A stretch of DNA of 27,625 bases, taken from the NCBI GenBank assembly GCA_018398765.1, contig JAHBMJ010000402.1:22250-49874 (forward strand). Reading direction: 5' to 3'. Origin of the DNA: Chromera velia. Its lineage: Eukaryota > Sar > Chromeraceae. The position numbers and the translations under genes are program-made. Positions 14,691 to 25,605 of this stretch are shown piece after piece; within the stretch, counting starts at the first letter, position 1, and the number at the start of each line of letters is the position of its first letter. The notes under the pieces are model-generated. The model was not told where the DNA came from. It ran no database searches and saw nothing but the letters and a program-made list of their open reading frames with translations.

Positions 14691-15464
14691 ATGGTCAAAG
14701 CCGACCAGCTCAACAAGACAGAGCTTGTTGAGCTTCTCCACACGGCAACAAACACGAAGCAGAAAAACAAGGTAGGCCGAACAAGGTAGGCCATTGTGTC
14801 TGACGTCAGTCTCCTGAGAGATCGAACGGGCGGGCAACTTTTTCGGGACTTGGCTGTCGACATTCATGGCGCAAATTCAGATTTCACTTTTCCTCCGCTG
14901 TTGTCTTTATGTCTTGAGTTCTTTCTGTGTATAAAGTCAGTCTGACCCTTACAGTCACACGAGCGCACAACCATCCAGCTCGTTTTCTTTCTCCCTGCCT
15001 GTTTGTCTGTCTCTCTGCTTAACCTTTTTTCCGGTACTTCTCTGCCTGACTGCCTTTCATTCTTCTGCCCATCTCATTCTTCTGCCTCGATTCTGTGTCT
15101 TCTGTCTGCGCGCGGCCTTCACACCAATTCTCCCGCAGGGGAGACAAAAATTGTTTTTCTGCATGCACATCGAAAATAGCAGATGGAAAGAAGAGACGAA
15201 ACAGAACGAATGGTCGTCCGACTGACAATTCAATTTGGTTTCCTCGCTCTCCAGTCTCCTCTTCTCGTCCCATCTCATCTTCTCTTTCATAAGCTCTCTG
15301 TCTGTCTGTCTGTCTGCCCCCCTCTCCTTTTGGAAGGAAGTGTGTTCACTTCCTGTTTTTTCTTTTCTTGCCTGCAGGTAGTGAAGCTGTTGAAAAGATT
15401 CGACTCCACTCCTCGGAAAGAGCTGGACGGTCGGTCGGTTGGTCCGTTCCTCCTTCGTTCAGAG

Positions 15465-15518
<54 letters not shown>

Positions 15519-16041
15519 TGTGTGAGTGTGTGTGTGTGTTTCTGTCTGTTCACTGAATTTCTTCCTTGCACCCAGATTCTCTTGCACTTTCTTTCGCATT
15601 GCCAGTGTCTCTCTCAAGATTCTTCTTATCTGTTTCTTGCTCTCTCCGTATGAGATGGTCAGTCTTGCACGGAGGGCAGACAGGCAGTTAGGCAGGCAGA
15701 CAGATCGAGTGACAGACAGCGAGATTTGTCAAACCCGTAAGGGATTCGTGTAGTTGTTTTTCTTTCTGGGCACACGGAAAGGGATGCGTCCAGGCCGAGG
15801 AGAGGCGAGCTGACCAGCAATCTCCGAGAGAGAGTCTTTTCAGATAGGAGGAAGGAATTTATTTCTGAGGACGAAGCTCTCCCCAAAGGGTGTGTGTGGA
15901 AGTTCGCGATCGAATTTTTGCGGACAGTTTTTGACAAAATTGGTTCGTAACGGGTAGAGGCGAACTGGAACTGCACATCGATCAACAAATAGACAGACGC
16001 CTCAATTCGAGTTCACCTTCTTACTCATTTCCTCTCCTCGC

Positions 16042-16084
<43 letters not shown>

Positions 16085-17049
16085 CGTGCAGATGAATGCG
16101 AGGGGAGTCGCATGAGAATCAAGCGATACGAGAAGCTTCAGGCGTTCATGTGAGTCAGTCAGTTCATTTACCCCCGGCCCCGAGTATTGCAACGGTGCAC
16201 GCATGCGATACAGGCATGGCTGTGCTTCGCTAAGAACTTCGAAGAAAGAGCATACAGGCGGGCATTCACACGAGTCCTCTTACACCACCCAACCCCCACA
16301 AACAGAAAACACTGGTGCGCTCTAAGTCGATCTCTTTCATTTTCCTCGGCAAGCGTTCCTTCCGTTTCTTTGGAGAGTGGGAGCAAAAAGAGATGCGAGA
16401 GTAACAGAGGGCAAATGAGAGGGAGGAGTAAAACAGGCTGGCACTCGCTCTTCATACCGTCATGGATTCAAGAATGTGAGGTGGTGGACGCGCACTGGCA
16501 CGCACTCTACACACGCACACACGCGCGCGCACTCAGAGATAGAGAGAGGCGAAGAGAGGCACCAAAACAGACACTGATAGTGGGAGCGAGAAATAAATAA
16601 CCTATCTTTCCTTCCTTCCCCACTCCTTCCTTCTGTTTTCTCTGAACGAATGTCTCCATGCACACAAATATTTAACAACATTCATTTGTTTGCAGGTGCT
16701 GGAGGTGCGACAAGGTGAAGCTGACGGAATTCCGGGGCCAGTGGGACACGTCCAAGGGTGGGGTGGGGAGATGGGTATTTTTTCTTGAGATTTGTTCTTT
16801 TTTTTCTTCATATTCGGTATTTTTTTCAGTGCTCTTCTTGGCAATTTGTTTTTTCCTTGGCGGAATTCCAGGGCCTGTGGGACACGTCCAAGGGTGGGGT
16901 GGGGATGCGTGTGCTTGCTTGCACTACACATTGAGTGGTATGGGCCCTCGCGTGTGTGCTTGAGGAGATGCATTTGCGCGGCATCAGTCTCGTTTATGAG
17001 CAGTTGTTTGTTGTTCTGCCGCCAGGGGCTTTCTGCCTGGTTGTTTGTT

Positions 17050-17083
<34 letters not shown>

Positions 17084-17620
17084 GGCATGAAGAGGCGCGT
17101 GGAAACAGACAGAGAGACGGAATTAAGGGCCGAAAGAGAGCAGAGAGACTGTCCGTCTGTCTGTCAGTCAGTGAGCCAAAAGATCGAGGGATCGATTCGT
17201 TCGTTCTGACAGTCGTGTGCTTCTTTCTTTGTGCGTGCATGCATGCTCCTTCACTCCGGCCTGCGCTCCTTTTCTTATTTCAAACTGGAGAGATCACGCG
17301 TCCTTTTTCACGCATAAAGAAGTGAGTGGCTTACCTTAATGCTTCCATTGGCTTCCGACACCGAAGCGAACCAGACACCCGTACAGAAAAGTCTTTGTGT
17401 CGAGCCATTTCGGCTCCGCTGAGTAAGAGCGTAACCTACAGTCACGACGCAGGAATGCAAACGAACCGATTCATCCTTCATTCATCTGTCGGTCCATGTG
17501 CACAAACTTTGGGACTCTGCAGGAATGAAGACCATCTGCCACACGTGCTACAACAGCCTGGTGGAATCCCGAAATCTGCGGGTCGCGCAACAAGAGTATG
17601 GACTCGTCAAGTCGAAGTGA
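14691..17620 (+). CDS. Small CxxC...CxxC zinc-ribbon protein
   Basis: Five exons: 14691-14771, 15378-15429, 16092-16149, 16696-16757 and 17523-17620, encoding 116 residues. All phases close and every acceptor ends GCAG. The protein begins MVKADQLNKTELVELLHTAT, continues with a basic helical stretch (VVKLLKRFDSTPRKELD) and an Arg/Lys segment RMRIKRYEKLQAF. It then has Cys65 and Cys68 (CWRC) and Cys90 and Cys93 (CHTC), 21 residues apart, before a charged C-terminus ending GLVKSK. Two Cys pairs at this spacing are the expected ligands of one zinc ribbon. I do not recognise the family; a nucleic-acid or ribosome-associated role would fit its basic charge but is only inference. Intron 4 holds a copy of the end of exon 4 with its donor. 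The start is the first in-frame ATG of a well-formed first exon. Confidence 0.8.
15468..15539 (+). repeat. CT then GT microsatellite in intron 2
   Basis: CT repeats (about 15468-15500) pass into GT repeats (about 15501-15539), the same order as at 199-267. It is in the intron following the exon that ends at 15429. Confidence 0.95.
16045..16091 (+). repeat. GT microsatellite forming the exon 3 acceptor tract
   Basis: An uninterrupted GT run to 16080 is followed by CGTGCGTGCAG, whose AG is the acceptor of the 58-base exon starting at 16092. Confidence 0.9.
16722..16907 (+). repeat. Intronic copy of exon 4 end plus donor
   Basis: The exon 4 end and donor (GGAATTCC...GGGACACGTCCAAGG followed by GTGGGGTGGGGA, about 16728-16770) recur with few changes at about 16861-16906, inside the next intron. 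The copy keeps the GT donor but carries no acceptor of its own. Confidence 0.85.
17052..17081 (+). repeat. CT microsatellite in intron 4
   Basis: A pure CT run on the sense strand in the 765-base intron before the last exon of the zinc-ribbon gene. Confidence 0.9.
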
Positions 17621-18564
17621 TCGAAAGGCAAAGCACAGTTTGAGAACTAAATTCAATGGGGAGATACTCAGATAAAAGAATGAGTGGGGGCACTTAGTCT
17701 ATAGGACACTGTATTGAAATCTAATCTCAAATCTGGTCTAATTTGGTCATTAACCTTAAATTATGTCATTATTATGACTATGACCTGATTGATTGATTGA
17801 TTGATTGATTAATTGGTTCCGCGCTAGGCCTTCCCATTATGTCAAGGTGTCATGACTTTATATCCAGAGCTGGTTAAATATTTGTAATGTTGGGTAGGAA
17901 AAAGTATGAACTAATGATAATATCTCGAGCTTTGTTAGCTGTGGCGACACTTTAGGCGTAGTTTTGGGCCAGTCTTTGGTTCAGTAGTAAAACTTAGGGC
18001 ACTATAGCTATGGTAATACGTGATACGGAATCGATCGATCAATCATCATCATCATCATACGCCATCGCCATCGGCCTATAAATAGGCGTCTAGCGTTCGG
18101 CGGCAACGCACGATCGAGGCAGTTTGGTTCTTTACACCAGCAGTTCACTTTAATTTATACTTAATTTAAACTAGGATGCTTCTTTTCAAACTTTTCTACT
18201 TCCGGAGCAGCATGCTTACGCATGAATGATGCTGATTCATGAGACGTAGTCTGCCACCCATGCCAAGCTCGATCAATCAATCATACCTCAAGTTAAGGTC
18301 TCCCCATTACAACTACTATTTGTCACAAGTTCTTTTTTAAAAAGAAGTTATACTGACCAGATCGGCAGCAATGCCTAGGAAAATGCATAACTTTTAGTTT
18401 AATCTTTGTTGCAGTTGTAGCTATTTTAAGCCTTACTTATCGTATGAGTCGGCTCCATTATATTTAGTTGGATTTTCAAATTCTACCTTTGGAGCAACTG
18501 CATTGCAGTATTTTGATTCACAACAAAGTAGCTACTAGTTCCTACTCCGTAATCCACCGAAGAA
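17621..18564. other. Convergent A+T-rich intergenic region
   Basis: This lies between the 3' ends of two convergent genes. It holds GATT repeats (about 17787-17812) and ATC repeats (about 18041-18058). A hairpin-capable GCCTATAAATAGGC near 18076-18089 is followed by GCGTT...AACGC, another short stem. No gene was recognised. Both transcription units should terminate here. Confidence 0.55.
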
Positions 18565-20697
18565 TCAAAGGCCGGAGGACGAGAGATCTCCTCCCGAAAC
18601 CCCCGACCTTCCATGCATGCTGAAACTCTGAACAGGCCCGTGGGGAGACGAACTCAAGGGATTTGAGAGAGGTCCCCCCCCTCCGCTTCCCCCATCCTGC
18701 CCGACAGCGAAGCTGCCCCCTACTCCTGGTCCCCCCGAGTGCACGCCCCCTGTGTCACCTCCCCCCAGCCCCACGCCTGTCTCAGACGGGAGCGACCCCC
18801 CGGAACCCAACAAATCTTCCGACGCCCCAAACAACCCGCCGCCACCGGAGCCCCCGTACCCCCCACCCCCTCCATCATCTCCCCCTGAGAGGAATCCCCC
18901 ACTTCCACCTGCAGACAAGAGAGAAAGGCGGGGTAGGGGGGGAAGGAGGGGGGAAGTGAGTCCGCGGGCCGTGTCCTTGATGTTTTCTCTTTTCTTTCCT
19001 TTGAGAATTTTTTTGCATTCTGATGAGACCCACGAAGTTCGTGTGCTTTCACTGAACGTCCTCATGGCATGTTCTTGTGAGTGTGTGTCTATGAGAGGTG
19101 GCAGAAAAATTGAGGCTCATTTTTTCCCAAGCGGGCACCTTTTTTTTTTGTATTATGTATGTATTATATTATTGTGTATGCAGAATTCTGTATGAAAGTA
19201 AACGCAGAAAAATTGAGGCTCATTTTTTCAATCTCAAGCGGGCACCCTTCCGATTTCCTCTCGACCCACGGCCCTCCCTCCCGCCCTCACTCAATTACTC
19301 GGTTACTCTCTTACCGACGCCCCCCTTTTTCATTCCCCTACAAGGTCGTTTGTGTCGTGCGGATGAATCCGATGCTGTGCGTTGCTTCATGCACTCATGG
19401 GCATGTTCTCTCTCTTTCTGCTCCTGTTTTTCTTCTTCAATCTCTCTGCCTCTCTTACTGAATCAGATCGTCTCTCTGCCTCTCTCACTGAATCAGATCG
19501 TCGCGCTGCCTCTCTCACTGAATCAGATCGTCTCTCTGCCGATCGGAAGGAGGGAAAAGAAAGAACAATCCGTCTGTGCATGCTGACTCACCCCCGCTCG
19601 GAGCCGCAGGCGGTCTCACCGAACGATATACGCTGAGGGCCTGCGCAATCTGCACGAACAGGCGGAAAGGAAAGCACCAAGATTGCCAACCCGAACCAAG
19701 GTTGCCATCGGTTTCTGTCACCCTTCGTTTCCGAAATGCGAGTGAGTGCTCACAGACAGACAGAAGACAGCAGAGCAACGGGAAAGAAAGAAAAACAGAA
19801 GGGGGCCCCGCCCGCCCTCCCGAGAGGAAACATAACGACGAGAGAGTGGAATGCGACGAGAAAGAAGAGAGAGAGATAGAGATCGATAATGCCAATTAAG
19901 CCCATAAAAAACGAACAAACAAACAGTCTGACTGACTGACTGACAGACCATTCCGGCAGGGTCCCCTGCATTGGCAGGGACGACGACTGTGTTGGTCTCT
20001 TTTGCGATCCTTCCGAAAGCGTTCACGTACTGCAAGCATTCAACAGGGAGGAAGGGAGGAGGAAGAACATATTACTATGTTCCTCCCTTCACGTAATTTG
20101 TTCGTTAGTTTTTGCAGACGCTCTGGAGAGGCGGGGTAAGGGGGACGAAATGATGAACTGAAGAAAGGACGCAATGAGGAAAGAAAAGAAAGGCGGCCAG
20201 AAATGAGGAGAGGAAAAGGGGAAGCCTGCCGTCAAATCCATCCACGAACTAAAAACAAAACACTAATGCAAACGGGAAAGTATGTGTTTGGGTAAGCTCG
20301 CACTTTCCTTCGTGTTTCGGCCACCCGTGTCCGTGCACACTCACTCGTCTGTCTGTCAGGTTTGCCTGTCTGTCTGAAGATCACACAGCCACCCGTGTCA
20401 CGTACCTGCTCAGCCACTCTCATCGTCACGGCGTCTCTTCCTCCTGGCACTAGGAGCGCCCGGGAGAGGACAGAAATTCCTGCATCGAATCGAAGAATTC
20501 GAATTGCGTGTTCAGGGACCACACAGTGTCAGACAGTCAGTCAATGTTCTATTTAATCCGCAAGAAAGAAAGAAAGAAAGAAAGAAAAAAAGAAAGAAAG
20601 AAAGAAAGAAAGAAAGAAAAAAAGAAAGAAAGAAAGAAACGGGACTGACTGCGTTCTGGGGGGGGATCAAAAGGACAGCCTGGGGAGACTCGGGCAC

Positions 20698-20735
<38 letters not shown>

Positions 20736-22060
20736 GCAGACTCTAAGTGCATACATGTTCACGCACCGAAAGGGAAACTTGAAGTGAAAAGGCCATGCCA
20801 AATCTTCTGACTGCCTCCATCCTGCCCCACCTACTTACCATCAGCTGACGCCTTGGCTCTTTCCAAAATTCCCTGCGCTTCTCCCTGCACGTACATTTTC
20901 TTCTTTCCCAAATGAGATGAAACAAAGATCGTAATCTCTCTCTAGGATGCAGTGACTGACAAGCAACAAACATACACGGATGGACGCCGGCCGTTCTCAT
21001 TTGATCGTTCCCACACATCAAACTGTACAGGAAAAGTGCACACAAAAAGACAGCAAACAGACGAGAGTCGCGGCTCTGCTCTGCTGAGTCATTCGGTGTG
21101 ATCCTCTGTTTGCTTGTTTGTTTGTTTGTAGGTCCATCGGAAGAAAATACATGTATCAATCAAGTCTTTTGGTCCTACAGATTGCTTGCACGCACTCCTT
21201 TTCTTTTTAATTCCATTGCTTCCCCCTGGCGCCCCCCTTCTCTCGCGAGATGAGCCCACCATGGCACTGAAGGAGCAGACAGAGAGAGAAGACAGGCAGC
21301 CACCCACTAATGCATTAATTCCCTCGAGACCCAGATAGATAAGTACCTGCGCAAACAAAATTGCAGACTCCCGCCGGCCCATCGCCAGGTTGATCTGGCT
21401 CTCCTGCACGCAAGGCAAGCAGAGAAAAATAGGAAGAACGGAGGTGTGCACGAACGACTTCTCACAACATCTGGTCATGAAACATACGGAAGGAAAGCTG
21501 ACCGACCGAACGGGTAAGGAAGGAGAGTCGGTCGAGGGATATCGTTTTGTCTTGGCTGGCTGACCTTCTCTCCCTCAGACTGTAGAATTTCCGCCCTTTT
21601 CCGTCTCTCAGCTTCTGCCTGCACGGATCGAGAGAGCAGACAGACAGAGAGCACAGAAGAGAGATGAAGAGAGAAAGAGCGGAGGAAGCGCTTGAGATGA
21701 CAGAAGGAGAATGGGGGACATGGGCAGGCAGAAACGCGAAGACATATTCAGGCTATCAGATCAAGAAGTCAGAATGGGACCACCATAGGCAACCAGAGGA
21801 ATGAAGTGCAAGGCCCTTTTGTTGCTTTTATGATTCTTGGCCCTTTTGTTGCTTTTATGATTCTTGGCCCTTTTGTTGCTTTTATGATTCTTGAACAGAC
21901 AGACAGAGAGACAGACAGACAGACAGACACAACCAGGGATAGATACCTTGAGGAAGACTGTTCTTTTCCTCCTCTTTTCATGGTTTTATTTCGCAAGGAC
22001 AGGAAGACATCGAAATAGATAGATAGATAGATAGATAAAGACACACACACACATACACAC

Positions 22061-22097
<37 letters not shown>

Positions 22098-24322
22098 GAG
22101 AGAGAGAGAGAGAGAGAAATGGATGGCCACGGAGAGAGACTGGCGGACCTGCATCTCCATTGCCGCGCGGACAGACTTTGGCGGGACGATATCTCCTGCA
22201 GGCACAAACAGAGAGAGAAGAGAACAGGGGTATAGACACTGACAGAGACCCACACTGGCTCCGCAGACAGACAGGTCAGTCAAAATTTCCTTCCAAATGT
22301 TTTATTTGGGCTTTTTGCATGCCGTCTGGTAGGTAGGCTCCACCTACAAGGACCTTTGTCTGTTAATTGTGTCTTCAGGCAGGGAACTTAAGTTTCCTTC
22401 GTGGCCGACTGGCTGACTGACTGACTGACTGACTGACTGAGGGGTTCGATCGATGCGACCTTGCAAGAATTTGTCTCACGCATCTAAAGGGTTCATGAAG
22501 CTTCGTTCGTCTTGAAGTTAAATGATACACAAGACAAAAAGAAGCTAGAACCTGACTGACTGAGTGGGTGTCAGACTGACTGACTGACTGACTGATTTCG
22601 TATCTGAGGCACGAGATCCCCCATGGGCCCGATGCTTCGTTAATCGACCTGACGATTTTGCTGTTCAGGGACTCTCGCTCCTGTATTTAATTGAGGCATG
22701 CAGAAGGGAAGACGCGAAAACAAGATAGAATGCCGGAGAGAAAAAAAGAGAGAACTGGAGAGTCGAGAGAAATCGAAGAACGGCAAACAGGGAGGGCAGA
22801 ATGGTGGTTTCCCTTTTTCTCCATTTGTCCCTATTTGTCTGTTGGTCTGCCTGTGTGGAGGACAGGACGGCACAAATATCTACAACTACGCATCCATCTG
22901 TGCGTTCTATCCAAACGGAACATTCGTGCAGGCAGCATTCACGATTTTCAGCTGGGGAAGAGCCCGTCCTGGTCACAGGGGGACAATAATTGGAAGACAG
23001 AATGAATGATTATTTCTGATTGATGCATGAGAATAAGAAGAAACTTTCTTTGTACGTACCTGGAAGGTTGAGTCCAGGTTCAGCTTTCCCAACTCGGACC
23101 GCATCGTAGTTTGCGCAAGCTGCAGAAGGCACCAAAAACCAAGCAGTTTTTTTGAGCATGCACACGCACACACACACAGACTCATGAATTTGTATATGTA
23201 TATACATGCATAAATAGAAATCGCATCATCAGCTACACAAAGAGGTCCTTTTCCTCTTTTTCTCTTCCTTCTCTTTCCGCATTTCCCTAGACGGAAGAAT
23301 CAGGAAGCCAGACGACTGACTGGCTGTCTTTTCTCTTTCCTTTCCTTGCTACCACCACCCAAGCTTGTATTGTTCCGTTCCATACCGAACCCGTCCCCTG
23401 ACCTGACCTGAGTCACGGCGGCAATGGGATCCTCAACCCCGTAGGAGGCCTGCAAGAGAAGTCAATCCAGACAGGCAACAAGGGCGGAGAGTCAACAAAC
23501 GAGAAAGAAAGAAAGAAAGAAAAGAAAGAAAGAAAGAAAGCATGAGGCAAGCTTGGACCGGGAAACTTTTGTCTCCGCTGAGCTTGAATGCACAAAATTT
23601 GAATCAGGGCGGGCGAAGAAAATGAGATCGATTGAAGAAGCAGCAGAAAAGGCCCCCCGACTGCAATTCGGCTGAAGGGAGGAGCCGAGCTGAAAGGGGA
23701 GAGCTTCCTTCGATGCATGGCGTTGGAAGTCAAAAGACAGAGGGGGCGAGGGGGAACAGGGGCCACAAAAGGAAAGCGAAAATTCATCATTTGTGCATGG
23801 AATCTTTGAGACACACACTGTCAACTCAGCGCACGACGATGCAGGTCAACGTAAAAGGAACAGAACGGCAGAGAGAGACATGGACAAAGAGACAGACAGA
23901 CGCACATGCCTACCTGGTACGGGTCCTCTATGCGCAGGTACAGGACGCCATCGATTTGAATCGCGACGTTGTCCTTCGTGATGGCCTGCTGGTTCGCGAT
24001 GGGGAGGGCTGCAGGGAGAGAAAGACAGTCGCGTCCAGACTTCGTGACCCCTTTTTCTCTCCTGTACTTCTTTTCGTCCGGATAATTTCTTTCTTTCTTT
24101 CTTTCTTCCTTTCTTTGTTTGTGCTGTTCTCTCTGACGCACACTCTGTGGCCTTTCTCCTGTGGCACGCAACGGAGCCTCACCAGTGCCCAGACATGTGA
24201 AGACAGACAGATGACAAGGAAGACAGGAAAAGTGTGGGAGTCAGGACGCGTCCGTGGGATCATTTGCTGTCACGGAAGCACGCTTCTCTTGCGGGGACAC
24301 ACACACACACAAAGAGAGAGAG

Positions 24323-24370
<48 letters not shown>

Positions 24371-24778
24371 AGGGAGGGAGGGAGGGAGGGAGAGAGGGAG
24401 AGGGAGGGAGGGAGAGAGGCGTACGGGTAGACGGATCCGACCTTCTTCTTTGAGGGAATGAATGTAGGCGATGCGGTCAATAAAGGGAATGAGAAAATGG
24501 AGACCCGGCGTCAGCATCTTGTGGAACTTTCCAAACCTCTCGACCACCCACGCCGTCTGCTGAGCAACCACGACGAACCCAGGGTGGTGCCTGTCGATGC
24601 GGGTGGAACGCCGGGGCCCTCCCCCCCCCAGAAAGGACAGGCCCCGGTTTTGGGTCCCCACACCTGAGAGCCCCCCCATCTGATTCTGATGCATGGATAG
24701 GGACGATCTCAGTGAACGCAGATGCTGCTGTGCGGGACCGGCAAGAAAGGAGCCGGGAGATACCAGATTACGAAGCAT
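18565..24778 (-). CDS. STOML2: Stomatin-like protein 2 (SPFH/band-7, mitochondrial)
   Basis: Mitochondrial inner-membrane scaffold of the SPFH/prohibitin superfamily. Thirteen exons in reading order: 24778-24442, 24008-23914, 23449-23408, 23119-23060, 22680-22593, 22195-22149, 21618-21565, 21403-21347, 20884-20839, 20479-20406, 20029-19949, 19649-19592, 18908-18565. All phases close to 460 residues. The N-terminal 60 residues are presequence-like and lack a long hydrophobic helix. The SPFH core includes VVERFGKFHKMLTPGLHFLI, IPF, DRIAYIHSLKEEALPI, DGVLYLRIEDPY, ASYGVEDPI, MRSELGKL, ERESLNSKIV, PWGISCLRYEIRDIVPPKSV and AEAERRKRAEILQSEGE. GILERAKASADGI and VAEQYVNAFGRIAKETNTVV follow, as expected for SLP-2. 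An unusual Gly-rich tail of about 110 residues fills the last exon. Exon 12 uses GTGAGT at 19591; an upstream GTGAGA at 19619 would change the frame of the tail. The ATG at 24808 is an in-frame alternative, but an acceptor-like TTATCAG lies between the two. Confidence 0.95.
19441..19530 (-). repeat. 30-bp unit repeated three times in the last SLP2 intron
   Basis: Three near-identical 30-base units containing CTGAATCAGATCG lie at 19441, 19471 and 19501. The same intron has a second duplication: AGAAAAATTGAGGCTCATTTT at about 19102 and 19206 (written here only in part), each followed by AAGCGGGCACC. Confidence 0.9.
20562..20732 (-). repeat. AAAG run and CA run in SLP2 intron 9
   Basis: AAAG repeats at 20562-20639 (sense CTTT) and CA repeats at 20700-20732 (sense GT) lie between the exons 20884-20839 and 20479-20406. 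Confidence 0.95.
21813..21893 (-). repeat. 27-bp unit repeated three times in SLP2 intron 8-side flank
   Basis: Three identical 27-base units (GGCCCTTTTGTTGCTTTTAT plus GATTCTT) start at 21813, 21840 and 21867, within the intron between exons 22195-22149 and 21618-21565. Because 27 is a multiple of three the minus strand reads RIIKATKGP three times, but no splice sites include it. Confidence 0.95.
22013..22118 (-). repeat. Compound GATA / CA / AGAC / GA microsatellite
   Basis: Four simple-repeat types are joined end to end, 31 bases after the exon ending at 22149 on the sense strand. On the sense strand it reads CT, GTCT, GT, then TATC. Confidence 0.95.
22410..22440 (-). repeat. GACT repeats
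   Basis: A run of GACT units inside the intron after the exon ending at 22593. A second run of the same unit (about 22572-22595) forms that exon's donor (sense GTCAGTCAGTCAGTCAG). Confidence 0.85.
24311..24418 (-). repeat. GA and GGGA microsatellites in SLP2 intron 1
   Basis: GA repeats pass into GGGA repeats just downstream (sense) of the first exon; on the sense strand the tract is CCCT then CT. Confidence 0.95.
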
Positions 24779-25605
24779 GTTGACTACCTGATAAGGAAAG
24801 GGAAACATTATCCTTTGCGGTAGTTCTGCAGGTTTCCTCTAACAGACCATGGCGGCGGCCGTTTGAGTACAGCTAGAAGAGGGATTTGAAAGAAGCCACT
24901 GAGCCTCCTTCGCTTCGTCCTGTTGGTAGTCGGCCGCAGGTCGCGGATCTGCGAGAACGCTTTCAGAAGGAGCAGCTCCAAGTTTGAACCTGACCCCAAA
25001 TCCCGAGAACACAATCTGGGGCAAAAGAGAAATTCAATTGCCTCGTCACAGTGACAGCTAGGACTCCCAGGAAGGAATGCATGCGCAAGGTAGGCACCCA
25101 GCTCTTGTCTTTTAGTTCTCTAAGGCTGCAGTCAAACAGGAGACGTAGACGGCATCTCTTGCGCGTGAGGACGTTATTTTCTCGTCTCTTCCACAACTTG
25201 CATGGCCGTCTCCAAGCAAGCCGTCTCCGTGCGTGGGCCGGGGCCCCTCAAGATCCCTCAAGTGCGCGTGGGCCATGCGGGCCGGGGCCCCTGCAGGCCT
25301 ATACATATGCACTCCCTTCATGGAAATTTGCATCTGCGGATGGCTCCCTTGCCACAACTGAAGACTCTGCGCCATACACACATACTCTCTCCACCACAGC
25401 AGTACGTCACGCCACACTGAATCGCCCTCGGCTGGCTTTTTCTGTCTCGATAGCGAAAAAGGTCATTCGGCAATATGGTTCGTTATTTCTCTGTAAAGTG
25501 TGATATAGGGAGTCGCGGAGCTGTCCGTCTGTCATATTATTGTCCTTTGCGCATCCTGCTCCCTTCTCCTGACGTACGAATGTCTCTACATGTGCGGTAG
25601 AAGAG
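24779..25605. promoter_or_regulatory. Divergent intergenic region
   Basis: This 827-base gap lies between the start codons of SLP2 (-) and the large plus-strand gene. It contains a near-duplicate: GGGCCGGGGCCCCT at about 25236-25249 and again at about 25279-25292. An acceptor-like TTTCCTTATCAG just before the SLP2 start suggests an untranslated first exon. No further gene was recognised. Confidence 0.5.

Noticed and set aside
21769-22239. 156-codon minus-strand frame with LSLCLSVCLSVCLSVCV
   Set aside because: It is intron microsatellite of SLP2 plus exon 6 read in another frame; splice phases do not include it.
23632-24453. 273-codon plus-strand frame
   Set aside because: It is antisense to SLP2 exon 2 and its repeat-rich introns, ending in GA-repeat-coded RERERE; no independent support.
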